Assembly (NCBI GenBank): GCA_027924645.1
Contig: BSBN01001687.1
Location: forward strand, 1 to 64,000
DNA from: Cunninghamia lanceolata
Lineage: Eukaryota; Streptophyta; Pinopsida; Cupressales; Cupressaceae
Direction of reading: 5' to 3'
Length of the DNA stretch: 64,000 bases
Within the stretch, counting starts at the first letter, position 1; each line of letters starts with the position of its first letter. Below the pieces are notes generated by a model. That model did no database searches, was not told the DNA's origin, and worked only from the letters and a program-made list of their open reading frames with translations. Positions 46,155 to 57,254 of the stretch are shown here, in pieces. The translations under genes were made by a program, and so were the position numbers.

Positions 46155-47691
46155 TCTTCCTTTTCTATTTCTTCTACAAGAGCTTGGTTTTTCTTCCTTT
46201 TTGCTTGTTGTTTCTGTCTAGGTGCCTTTTTATTCTCCGCACCTAATTGTACAAGTGTTTCTAATGCTACTCTTCTTCCTATTGACATTGTCTATGTCGA
46301 AGATGTTGGTTGTGGTGTAGCATGTGCACTGGCTATCACAAATGCACTTCTCCCTGATCTCCTAGGATTCTGTGAAGAGGTTGGCATTTGTAGAGCTGAT
46401 GAAGTAGCTTATGGAGCTTCCGTAATGGCTTGTGAGGCTGATGATGTATTATGCGGTAGAGATGTGCCTGTCTAGGATGGGATTTCCTATTGTTATGCAT
46501 TTTTTCTTTATTTTTTTGTAATTGCTCCTCTGCATTATTTTTGTGCATCTTATCCATTATCTCCATATATGTGCTAAACCTTTTTGTGGTAGTATCCTTA
46601 GGCTTGCTTAACAAAGTTTTCTCATAAGAATTTATTTCTGTTGTAGTGACCTCATAAGGTAACCTAGGAATCCAAAATGTTCTAGGTTACACTGCCTCCA
46701 TGTATGTATAATCTTTATCAACCATGAATGTTATGTGGTTCATATATTATTGTATAGCTTCATATTGGATTCTTTCTCTAGATTGCATCTCTGATTGTAG
46801 TGATTTAAAGAAACCACAGTACATTGTGTTGAAAGTTTTTGTATCACTAAAGCTTCTAAGATGTTGTTTTATTTGTGCGGCTATTGTGAGATGTTGTTGC
46901 CATACTTTCCCCTTAAACCTCGGTAGCTCAATTAAGAAGTAAAATACTAAACAAATGATTCGGGTACCATACCAAAAGTTGTAATTAGACTCTTTTTTTG
47001 CTTCAGATTCTCCATCAGTTGTTCTCTCATCACTTCATAGAGGTCAAAGTCTTTATCATCTTTCACCATTTGGTAGGTTTTATGGATCACGGTAGTGGTG
47101 GTAGATCCCTTTCTATTTGCATAATATACTTTATATGTTATTCTCATTATACAGGATGCCTGGATCTATTATATCCTTGACACTTAGGCTCCACCCATCT
47201 GGTTTTGCTCTTGTGAGCTCCATCACTATATCATTTTTGATAGCCTTCATTGCCGACACTGGTCCTATTGAGCTAAGTCCTGTTACAACCCTGATGGCAT
47301 TGTTAGTGATCTAGTAGGGTTTATCTAAGTATATGAATTCATCATGAATTCTGCTAAGTATAATTAGAACCCATTCATGAGCATCATTAAAATCTGGATA
47401 GTCCTTCCACACATCAAGTTTCTTACTAGTAATGTTTTGATATTCAGGTGTATACCTTGTATCACTAAGCAATGTGTCCCTTAATTCTTCAAATTTCATA
47501 TGATCTATCTCTGAGATCATTGTGTGAATGTATTTCCTGACATCTTCTATGTATACCACATCTCCCAGTACCCCAGAGAATGCTTCTTCTTTATCAACCT
47601 CCATTGCCTTGTATGGGCACTTGTTGTATTTGGGCCTTGGCTTCTCTATGACATCAATGAGCACTAGTGTAGCCATTTTTTTCTTTTTCAC
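46155..47691 (-). pseudogene. K extra ORF, N-terminal part, downstream of pol
   Basis: Starts with MKKKKMATLVLIDVIEKPRP at 47,691. The first 126 codons are open; a stop at 47,311 is followed in frame by a conserved-looking ITNNAIRVVTGL block and later blocks (WSLSVKDIIDPG; FWYGTRIICLVFYFLIELP), with frameshifts further on. The C-terminus of this part is Lys/Gln/Glu-rich and is cut by P1 at 46,154; it continues at 33,287. Total length about 1,150 codons. It lies in the place where some gypsy elements carry an env-like gene, but no signal peptide, furin site or membrane anchor is visible. Function unknown. Confidence 0.6.
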
Positions 47692-47790
47692 AGCTTGACA
47701 GCTAGGGTTTAGACTCTTCGCAGTTATTTCACTTCATAGCTCAAATTCTCAAAGTCTTTAGATGTAAATGAGATTTGGAGGACAGTTTAG

Positions 47791-47800
47791 GGTTTATATA
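47791..47800 (-). promoter_or_regulatory. TATA box upstream of the K extra ORF
   Basis: TATATAAACC on the minus strand lies about 100 bases upstream of the extra ORF start at 47,691 and about 160 bases after the end of the integrase. This spacing fits a separate promoter for the extra ORF. The remaining sequence 47,692-47,960 holds no other feature. Confidence 0.45.
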
Positions 47801-47959
47801 GCCCTAATAGTCACTTTATGCATTTCTTGCATTTATCCATTGTGTTTTTCACAATTTTTTGTAGTCATTTAGTGTTTTTAGCTACCAACGGTTAGTTTAT
47901 AATACAATATGTTATAGTATGATACATTGCTTATGGTACATGTTAGGATTCTTCTACAT

Positions 47960-48888
47960 TCCATCTTTTTATCCCAGAGGTTTATGATAATGTTTCAGTT
48001 GAGCTCCATTGACATATCAAGTTGCTCATTTACCTTCCATATCTTTTAGTCTTACTGCTCTGGATTTTACAATTTCTTCTATATAATATAGACCTAACCA
48101 CCTTACCTTTAGTTTACCTTATTTCTTGAATTTTCTATCATACAAGAGTAGGAAATCACCTTCTTTAAAGTTTTTCTATCGTAGGTTTCTATCATGCCAT
48201 GCTTTTTGGTGCTTTCTTTCTAGATTCATATTATATGCTACTAATAATCTATTTTCCTCCATTTTCTCTAATTCTTCAATCCTTTATGTTAGGGATTCCT
48301 CTGCATTTAGCCTCAGAGTCAATGTGGTACAAAAATTTGGTAGTATAAAATGTACTAATATTGTAGCATCCATGCCATATACTAATTCATATGGTGTAAA
48401 GTTTGTAGTTCTTTATTTGTTGTACGGTAGGCCCAAAGTATCGTGTGTACTTTCAGGTCCGAATCTGTTCTATTCCCATCACACATTTTTGTTAATATTT
48501 TCCCAATAATTTTATTCAAGGCTTCACTTGCATCATTTTCCTGTGGATGATATGGTGACCTTTTGTTATGTGCTATCATGAAGTTTTGTAATAGCTCCGC
48601 AATCATGTTATTCACAAAGTGTTTCCCTTCGTCACTTGTGATGCTTAATGGACAACCAAATTTAGCTATGATATTCTCATACAAGAATTTTACAACTGTT
48701 TTTGTTGTGCAGTCCTTAGTGGGTTGAGCTTCTACCCACTTGGTGAGGTATTCCACTCCTATTATAATATATCTTGATTTTTATTGTTTAGTAGGGGGAT
48801 CTATAGGTCCAATGAAATCAATTGCCCATTTTTCAAATGGGAGTTGTGCTAATACCAGCCTACATGGCATTTCACCTTTAGCGATAGG
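47960..48888 (-). pseudogene. K integrase, catalytic core and C-terminal part
   Basis: Reading right to left from the M insertion: FEKWAIDFIGPIDPPTKQ, then (48,756-48,382) YLTKWVEAQPTKDCTTK, LSITSDEGKHFVN, SPYHPQENDASEALNK and TTNKELQTLHHM, which carry the D, D and E of the integrase core. After a frameshift the tail reads RLNAEESL, KAWHDRNL, EGDFLLLYDRKFKK, KLKVRWLGLYYIEEI and NGAQLKHYH, the C-terminal domain of gypsy integrases. Several TAG/TGA/TAA codons break it. Confidence 0.88.
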
Positions 48889-51800
48889 TGTAGACACCTA
48901 AAAATGTCCATCTCTTTTAACACCTTATGTTTTGCCCTAGGTACCCATGTTGCCATCATAACCCCTTCGCTATCCTAACATTTCCTCTAATAAATTAAAT
49001 AAATCTAATTCCTTCGCATTATTAAATAAATAAATTTTATTTATTTATTAAATCACCTTTCCTCTTGAATTAAATAAAATAAATCTTTTATTTTATTTTA
49101 TTTATCACTAAATAAATAAATACTTTCATCCCCACATGCCTCATAATTTAAATAATTTTTTAAATTATTTAATTATGATTTTGCCTACCATCCATTTCCA
49201 TCTCAACTCATCTCTCAAATCACTCTTTCACCTTCCATTCTCATCTCTCAAGATGACTCAAATCATTCTCTCCCAAGTTTGTCACGTCTCATACTTTTCA
49301 TACTTGATTGAATGGTTAAAAATACAATAATTACATTGATTGGTTAAATTAATCGCTTCGGCTATTTCGTTCACTTCGGCTATATTGGGACTAACTTATT
49401 AATGGTTTTATGAGTTTGACTTTTGCAGTCTTGTTGACGACAAGAGCATGGTTCAGGTAGGGGAGTCCTAGCTTCGTGGCAACATCTGACGGGTTTTATC
49501 TGGAAATTCCACACACTCACATAGTTTACTTCTTCTTGCATTGCATTACATGTTTGACTCTTTGAACATCGTGTTACATACTATTCTAATGAGGGTTTGA
49601 TTGGCTTGATGACTCATCTTATGTTATTAAATCTCTATTGTAAATCAAGGCATAATTAAGTTTTGTCCTTCATTCAATTGTTGTTTAGTCATATAGGTAT
49701 TCTTGCTTGCAACACCTGTTTTCACAAGAGAAAAGAAGTTAGTCTTGTAGGTGAAATATTTCAAAATATACTACAATAATAAATGTATTATCACCTTTGA
49801 ATTATTAGAATAAACATATATTCCATGATGGTAAACGGTAGAAATAATTAAAAGAAAATAATATAAAATAAAATTAATTACTTTAAAATTAAATTTGATT
49901 AAAATATGCAAACCTAATAAAGATATTATTATCCTTAGAATGTATTTTAAGTTGGTATATAATTGTATATTTGAATCTGAATAAAAAGAAAATATATCTA
50001 TTCATGCAAAAACCAAATCTAAATCAAATAAATACATATTTATAAACATAAAAATGGAAATTTCTTTCTTTTTGATTATTAGGAAAAGAACTTTTAGCAT
50101 GCACATGCATGCGAATCAAGGAGTGAGGGTTGTTTTTAAAGTAAACTATAAACAAACATTTTGCATGCAAAAAAGTGGGCTATGAAAGGCATGATGGAAT
50201 CTTAAAAAGGGGATCGGGAGGGTTTCGAAGGAAGAGCAGGACAATTGCATCAGAAATAGAAAGGATTGAATCATTGGACAGGGGTAAAGTTGTAGCATTT
50301 TTGGTCAAAGGGGACGGATTGCCTCAGAAAGGCACGGTTTGCGTCATTAAAACTGGTATTCTCCTCAACAGTATCTACTATGCATGTTATAGAATATTAG
50401 AAATGAATGTAAGCAAGCTTATAGTTTATACCAAGATTAAATATGGTTGTAATCCCTCAACTGAGATCAGCCAGCTTAATGTGATTTGCCTGAGTTAGTG
50501 CAATGGCTCGGTCGGTTTTACACTGAAGCCTTTTCTGAATATAGAGAACCATACAAGGTTATTCAATCAGTTTCCTCTTGAAAAGAGACCGCTCTCCTCC
50601 ATCCAAAATAAATAATTAAAACTAGGCAGCAGAAGTTAAAGGCCGCTTTAGCTGTTGAAGTCGCCCATCAGAGTGACGTCATTTTGTGTCCTTGTGAAGC
50701 GACCCCGTATGACTAAACCGTCGCTGAGTTGGTATGACTACCTATTATTCTTCCTATGTTTGGTTCAATGTGAATCTTCTTTAAAAGTCATCCTCAGTGT
50801 ATCATAAGGAAGCCCTCCCTGCATTATTCAAACATCCTCTGATTATTACTTTCCCCCATGGCATGTTATGTTGTTTAAATCCTAGAATAAAATGTTCCTG
50901 TACATATTGTGCCATGCAGCACATAGATTATCCCATGCAATGCCGATGGAGGTCTTTTTCTTGCAATGTGGAATACGCCGACCCATTATGTGAAATCTAA
51001 GTCTCAGCTATATTTTGTGATTTGATCCGGGCTTAAGAAGGTCGATGTGTTAAGGGAAGTCATTTGACTCCATGTACCATACATCGATCTGTATGTGCAG
51101 ACGTCCAATCTATTTGTCAAGGCCGCCCTCAATAATTCCTACACCTTCATTGTAACATGTAGAACATTCTTTTCATAATACTAAACCTTCTCCGTATTTT
51201 CTATGCCGATTCAATACAAAAATCCGGTGTTTCCTGAGTATTATTTACTATGTGATGCATAGACTTTCCCATGAAATGTTAGCACGCCGACAGTAGTCTT
51301 TGCATGCTGTATTAAACATGTCGACTGTTGTTTAAATTCTTTGAACACTGATTTCCATTGGCTTTACATCGATTTTGGTAAGATGTGAGTCATTTCTCTA
51401 CCTATCTTGCATGTCGAACCTAAACACCACCGAGCTGCATGAGCGAAGTCGTGGTTCGAAGTCATACTAGCATCAAGCAAATTATTTTAATAAAGAGCTT
51501 CCTTTCTTACTAGCTCCAAACCATCATATACCGTTTAAAAGTTAATTAAAAAGGTTAGTTGTAATTTTTATTATTTTCAGTCTAATGGGTTATGAAATGG
51601 CCAAATATCTTGGTCTAGACATCTTAATTCAATTCATTGGTTAGCTTATACAGGTCTCTTAATTAAACTCAGGGTTTATCCTAATATTTATATCTATACT
51701 TGCAAATAGATCAATTCTACCTTATTTTTCTTTAAAGTTATCACGAAATAGAAGTAGTACTCCTCCATATGAATAGAGATCAAATTAAGACTACCCTAGT

Positions 51801-53262
51801 TTATAATTATGGTAATATTACAATGTTTCACCTTATTGTCATCGGGAATGCAAAATGAATTCATGAATGAATCAACCTTACTAATTTATTAAACTTTGAG
51901 TTTCATTACCTTGTTGCCGTGAATATGATTAAATATGCATAGCATGAGTGAGTTTTTGTTTCTCTAAGTTTATGTTTGGAAAATTTGCCTTCTACAACAA
52001 GGGACACATTGACTTCACAAACCCAGACATAGAGAATTGAATAACTAACATTGTAACTTCATACTAGGAAGAGAGTATCTTTCTTTTTGCAACTGTGTTA
52101 GAAGAGAATAGCTAGTTGTGTTTCTGTTTTGCTATGCATTGAGAAGATTTCCTTCCGGGACGGGTATCGAATGTGGGTTAATAGGGAAGTGAGTTTTCTT
52201 TTTCAAAACTTGCATGCCGTTACAACAGATAAATGCTTTGGCCAAAGTGAATAGAATGTTGAAATAGACATGCACCATTGAAATAGATGGACTTTTTCCT
52301 AGCTATACATTGTATATTTTTCCCTACCATATCCTATTGATGAGATGTTGCATTCATATTAGTGATGCATGTAGATTGATAGGCACATACCAGATTCCAC
52401 CCTGCATATGTTTCCAGGTTGCTAGGCTCTTCGAGCAGGGTCAGGCATCCTTCAGTTTGAAGGATACCGGGGAAGCGCAAGCTTTGTGGTTGGGCGGAAA
52501 AAGCGCCTGAACCATGTTCTTGTCCTTCAACGCAGCAGATGGCCGGTTGGTCGATGGCGGTCGAGGACTCCTTGATAGATTTATTCGACATTTATAACAA
52601 ATTATACTTCTTGTATTCAATGATTGTAAGGCTTGATGCCATTATTCGACACTTGTAATATTATTTCTACATACTTTGTAAATGACTTCAGATGTATTTA
52701 TATACACATTGTAATCATGGTTGTACTTTTACTTTGAATCTGAAAACTTGCTTGGACTCTTGAATGTTATCTTATTATATTTCCTTTGGAACAATGAGTA
52801 GAAGTTATTTTACCGTATTTGATTTTACTTTCAGTAAATCTTTGTTTACTCCAGTTTCTTGAGATGTGAATATTTCTAGTACTTTACAAAGTTGCACAAG
52901 CAACTTTCCAATTCTACTTCCACATGCAAAATAGAAGTTTTATTCCTCCTTTCTCTCACCTTTGTCTATAAATTAACCCATTTCCAATCCATTTGGGATG
53001 GATGAACTTTCAAGCACCATTACTCTGTCAAAATTCCTTTAGCCCTCTCATCCATCAATCTTTCATCCATCATCTACCTATCTTTCATCCATCGAAACTT
53101 CATCCTATCATCGTTATGCTACAGATCTGAGCAACCAACAATCCAATCATTCAAACAAAACAAACATGCATGCATCAACATCTGAGGTATTCAAAGGATT
53201 TGGGTAAAAGGTATTGCGTGTATTGTTTTATCTTTCATTTTTGTCCAAATTTCTTGTCTATA
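48889..53262 (+). mobile_element. Insertion M, 4,374 bp, non-coding, inside the K integrase
   Basis: Starts TGTAGACACCTAAAAATG and ends TTCTTGTCTATA. ATAGG at 48,884-48,888 and 53,263-53,267 is an exact target duplication, and the integrase frame continues across it. The ends form an imperfect 8-base inverted repeat (TGTAGACA/TGTCTATA), the right end probably a CA to TA change. The start matches LTR H and the solo LTR at 60,311. I found no second copy of the start, no RT or integrase and no convincing ORF, so M is a non-autonomous LTR-type element or an LTR with captured sequence. TATA-like CTATAAATTAAC lies at about 52,963. Confidence 0.7.
50140..51500. other. CpG-retaining non-coding core of M
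   Basis: Unlike the flanking elements this stretch keeps many CpG sites (for example TCGGGAGGGTTTCGAAGG, GGCTCGGTCGG, GCGACCCCGTATG, AAACCGTCGCTGAG) and one TGACGTCA at 50,674. A plus-strand ORF of 107 codons (50,175-50,498) starts in it but shows no domain. It may be captured host sequence or a regulatory part of M; neither is shown. Confidence 0.4.
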
Positions 53263-53540
53263 ATAGGTTTACTCGTGCGTTGACAAATATCACAATGTTT
53301 TACATACCTATTTGCATCTTGAAATAAGGTAGGCCACCATAAGCCTACTAATTTTATCTTTCATGTGGTGAGTTCTCCGTAGTTGTGACCTCCTTCTACG
53401 CCTTCATGTGCTTCCTTGATTATGACCTCTCTTTCATGTTCATATACCACTCTCCTTATTATATCATCTTTTTCTCTCATATGTACTTCTCCTTCAATGA
53501 GTGTATATGGAAAAGCCTTCTGCATAAGAATTTGTTTTTC
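53263..53540 (-). pseudogene. K integrase zinc-binding part
   Basis: Reading right to left: a helical lead (VYEHEREVIIKEAHEG), GGHNYGELTT, one stop, then VGLWWPTLFQDANRYVKHCDICQRTSKP. The H, H, C, C residues of the integrase zinc domain are visible. The segment stops at the M insertion and continues at 48,888. Confidence 0.85.
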
Positions 53541-54071
53541 TTACGGAGATGTATCAGTTGGGAATTCTCCTGTGGCAAGTAAGTATCCTATATCTTTCAA
53601 TTCTTCTAGTACCACATTAACCCTAAAAACATTTGCGCAAGGATGTTCTTCTTCCTGACTTTCTGGTTCATCTCTTGTTTCAATCTTGGACAAGTAGTCA
53701 TGAGGACCTTGATTTTGCTTCCCTAGTTTTACTTTGATAGTGAATTCAAAGTCTTGGAATAGTAATAACCATCGACATATTCTCCCTTGGATGATTGCTT
53801 TGTTCAACAAGTACTTTAATGGCTCATGATCAATAAAGAAAATGAAAGGTGTGGATAATAGGTGGTGTCTAATGTTTTGTAATGCATATACCATTGCTAG
53901 TGCTTCCCTTTCTATTGTGGTATAGTTTTTCTCAGCCTTAGATAATTTCCTACTAGAAAATGCTATAGGATGGTCTTTTGTCCCCTTGGGATGGGATAGT
54001 ACCATACCCACTACTATTCTTGACGCATCTACATGGACATGAAATGGAATATTCCAATCCAGAAATATCAA
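53541..54071 (-). pseudogene. K RNase H
   Basis: 176 codons without a stop. FHVHVDASRIVVGMVL, HPIAFSSRKLSKAEKNYTTIEREALAMVYAL and FFIDHEPLKYLL supply the D, E and D residues of gypsy RNase H, and GRICRWLLLFQDFEFTI the C-terminal block. It is followed by the usual tether to integrase ending in YLLATGEFPTD. This is one of the best-preserved parts of K. Confidence 0.92.
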
Positions 54072-55063
54072 AATGAGAGCCTCTGTAATTTTCTATTTTA
54101 ATATGTTAAAGGATGTTTGACATTGATCATTCCATTCAATATTTTCCCATTTTTCTTATTAAGTAGTTCTTCCAAAGGTGTTTCTATTGGTGCATATCCC
54201 CTAATGAATTTGTCATGATATCCAGTATATCCTAAGAAAGTTTTCACCTATGTTGTTGTCTTTGGTGTTGGTAGTGTAAGTATCAAAGTTATCTTCAAAG
54301 GATCTACCATCAACCCTTATTTACAAATAATGTGTCCTAATAAAGTTCCAAATGGTACCACAAATGTGCATTCCTTTAGATTCAATGATATTTACAAGCT
54401 TCTGCATTTGTTCAACATCATCCTTAATGTCTGGGTGTGGTCTTTTACTAATCTATAGACAGTCCAATCATCTAAGTAAACCTCTAAGAAATCATGAATG
54501 AATTCCTTGAATGCATTTACCATGATTCTACTAAATACTATTGGTGCATTCTTTAGCCCAAAGGGAATTACTGTATACATGTAAGATCCAAGTTCAGATG
54601 CAAATGTTGTTTTGGGTTGATCCTCTTCTCTGATCTTCACTTGATGGTAACCAGAAAACCCATCAGTGAATGAATAGATTTCTCTTCCGGCAACTGATTC
54701 TAAAATCTCTTTTGTGAATGGTGTTGGGAATGGGTCATGAATACAAGCTTTGTTCAATTCTCTATAATCTCCACATACTCTTATCTCTCCTAATTTTTTA
54801 TTTTGTACTACCATTGGACTAATCCAATCTACTTCTTCAACCAATTTTATAATCCATGCTGCTAACATATTATCAATTTCTACTTTGATAATTTTCTTCA
54901 TGTTTGGATTTAGCATGTATGGCCTTTTCTTTACTAGTTTGATTCCCTCTTTTAATTGTATTTTCATCATTCCTGCTTCTTCTTTGATTCCTTTCATTTC
55001 AGTAAAAGTTCTTGGAAATAAGTCCTCAAATTTAGAAAGAATATCAGTTACCTGCGCTACCAC
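54072..55063 (-). pseudogene. K reverse transcriptase
   Basis: The block 55,063-54,392 is open for 223 codons: LVEEVDWISPMVVQNKK, RVCGDYRELNKACIHDPFP, SFTDGFSGYHQVKI, VIPFGLKNAPIVFSRIM and the catalytic VYLDDWTVY. The thumb (54,391-54,072) reads ECTFVVPFGTLLGHIIC and FLGYTGYHDKFI over two stops. Catalytic residues are intact. Stops and one frameshift lie only in the thumb. Confidence 0.92.
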
Positions 55064-55276
55064 TTTCTCATCCTAGTAGTCTCCAATCTTTGCTAGTTTG
55101 GGGTCACCTTCTTTTATAATATTCTCTTCCCTGATTTTAAGAGGTTTATTGTAGTATTGATCCTTTGGTTCAATTAATATCTCTAGTTCTCATTCTCCTT
55201 CATGGACATCTATTTCTAGATCCTCCCTCATCATCCATTCTTGTAGTATTATAGCATTTTGACCAATATTTCTTGA

Positions 55277-55960
55277 TTATTTATCTATCCATTCTACCAG
55301 TTTCCATATCCCTTTAGTTCTGGGTGGTGGTGTGTTTTGCTCTAGTTCTTCTTTCTCTTCCTCTATCATTTGTTGAAAAATTATTTCCTTTATTTTCAAA
55401 AGTACATTATGTATAGACTTTACTAGATTGTAGAAGGAAAATGTATGTATAAAGTCATATTGTACTTCCTCCCAATTGTTGGTTTCTTTTCTTCTTTCTT
55501 GGTTTATATACCAAGTTTGTGCTATTGGTGACAATTTCCAATAGAATAGATGGGTGTATATAAACTTGATATGTTCCTATTTGCCTTCCCATACTGTTAT
55601 ACAGGTAATTACATGTTCCTGCGGTGGAATTTGTCCTTCATACTTGGGTATTACTCTATATTCTTCTTCCTCCAGTAAATATCTTACATTGATAAGAAGC
55701 TTAAATGTGGACCAATTTTTAACTGAATATTTATGACTTGACCACCAATTTGCGGCATTGCATACTAATGTATGATGTACTAGCTCCATTCTTCTTTGTT
55801 CTTCTAAAAAACTTATCTCCATCTAATTTAGGTATAGTTGTAGGTCTTTCACACCTAAAAACTTAGGTAGTTTGATATGGGAAATTCCTCTCATATTATG
55901 ATTAATATGTCGAGATATCTTAGATTCCTCTATGTTTTGTTCTTCATGGATGACGCATAC
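55277..55960 (-). pseudogene. K gag-like domain placed between protease and RT
   Basis: The minus strand reads HIKLPKFLGVKDLQLYL, MELVHHTLVCNAANWWSSHK, WSTFKLLINVRYL and YEGQIPPQEHVI, then a second helical block SPIAQTWYINQ...WEEVQYDFIHTF. The LPKF...WW...W..F layout is that of retrotransposon gag capsid domains. A first gag core already exists at 58,205-58,417. Comparable gag-like stretches after the protease occur, to my knowledge, in some plant gypsy polyproteins. Confidence 0.6.
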
Positions 55961-56045
55961 CTTCTACGGTGGATTTTCATTTAGAGCGGAGGTTTCTGAT
56001 AGTTTTCCCTACTGGTTCGAATCATACATATCCTCCTAAATCATG

Positions 56046-56650
56046 TCATTCTTCAATTTTGAGCTCTGGTTCATTTCTTATCCATGCTTCCAGTACTTCC
56101 TCACTATCACTATAATGATTATCATTCTCTACTTCTATTTCTCCTCCTGAATTAGGTTCTTCTATCTCATTTGTTTCTAATTTTGATATTGAGTAAATAT
56201 TCTTAGGATAGTTATCATTTCCATCCGCATAATTAGATTCTTCAATATATGCCTCTTCCATGGGTGATCCTAAAGGTATATATACACTTTTATTATTATC
56301 CAAAAAAGATAAGTCTTCTTTGTGGGAGTCCACAATGCCATTTGCATCCACAAACCATCTCAATCCTAGTAATGCATTAAGTGAATCCCCTTGTTCTTTC
56401 ATGGAAACAACAACAAAGTCTATGACCTATTTTATGCCCATCAGGTTCACTTCCACTTGTTTCCAAGTTCCAATAGTTTCCATACTAGATACATCTGCCA
56501 AAGTGATATTGTAGGGGGTTTGAGACAATATAGGTCTTCCTAGTTGTTCCCATAGCTTCTTAGTGATCATATTTATATCCACACCCATGCCTATCATAAC
56601 ATGTTTGACCTTTTTGTGATTTATATGAGAATCCACCGATAGTGGTTTTG
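56046..56650 (-). pseudogene. K aspartic protease, active site degenerate
   Basis: VKHVMIGMGVDINMITKKLWEQLG aligns with the retropepsin start, but the D-[ST]-G triad reads IGMG, so the catalytic Asp is lost in this copy. The rest (YNITLADVSSMETIGTWKQVEVNL, FVVVSMKEQGDSLNALLGLRW) keeps the protease pattern including the hydrophobic ALLG box. A stop at 56,427 lies in the middle. A Glu/Asp/Asn-rich tail (56,300-56,046) leads to the next domain. Confidence 0.75.
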
Positions 56651-57254
56651 TCTCTCAATGTCTATCTATTCTACTCATTTTCTAGATTTGATTTTTAGGT
56701 ATTTTCTCCTTGTTCCAGTATTTTGCAAATTGCTTAAATTTCTCCATAAGATTGTGTTGTTGCGTTAATGTTGTAAACTATTTAAGTGTTGCAACTTCTT
56801 CTTCTATGAAGAATTGATTATATTTTTTGTCTAGATCTTGTTCTTGGGTCACAATTTACTTTGTTTTCTAAACTATGGCATCATGTTGTCTCTTATCAGG
56901 GAAGAATGTATCTTCCTCCTCACTTTTTTCTCTCTCTATTTCAGTAGTATCATGCCCTACAGTATTTATACCATGTCTTGTTACTACTATAGCTTTTTAT
57001 TTTCCTTTACTTTTATCCATTTTAGATTTTTCATACTTGACTCCTTTACTTTGGTTTTCTTCTTCTAAAGTTTCTTATGAAGATATATATTTGTTCCCAT
57101 CTTTGTCTCTCTGGCAGGTTCTTAGGAACTAGCCCTGCTCTTTAGGGACTCTCTGGATTACCCTGGCCCCTTTTTGTTTTTATAGGTCATCACTTTTTGC
57201 TTGTTGCAGTGCATTTTGAAAGTATTGTTGTGTTTTATCACACGTTAAAGTGTC

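Noticed and set aside
46070..47691. K extra ORF as an env-like gene
   Set aside because: Position fits, but no signal peptide, membrane anchor or cleavage site is visible and most of the protein is hydrophilic with a coiled coil.
50175..50498. Plus-strand ORF of 107 codons inside M
   Set aside because: No domain, no recognisable neighbours or promoter, and unremarkable composition; likely chance ORF in CpG-rich sequence.
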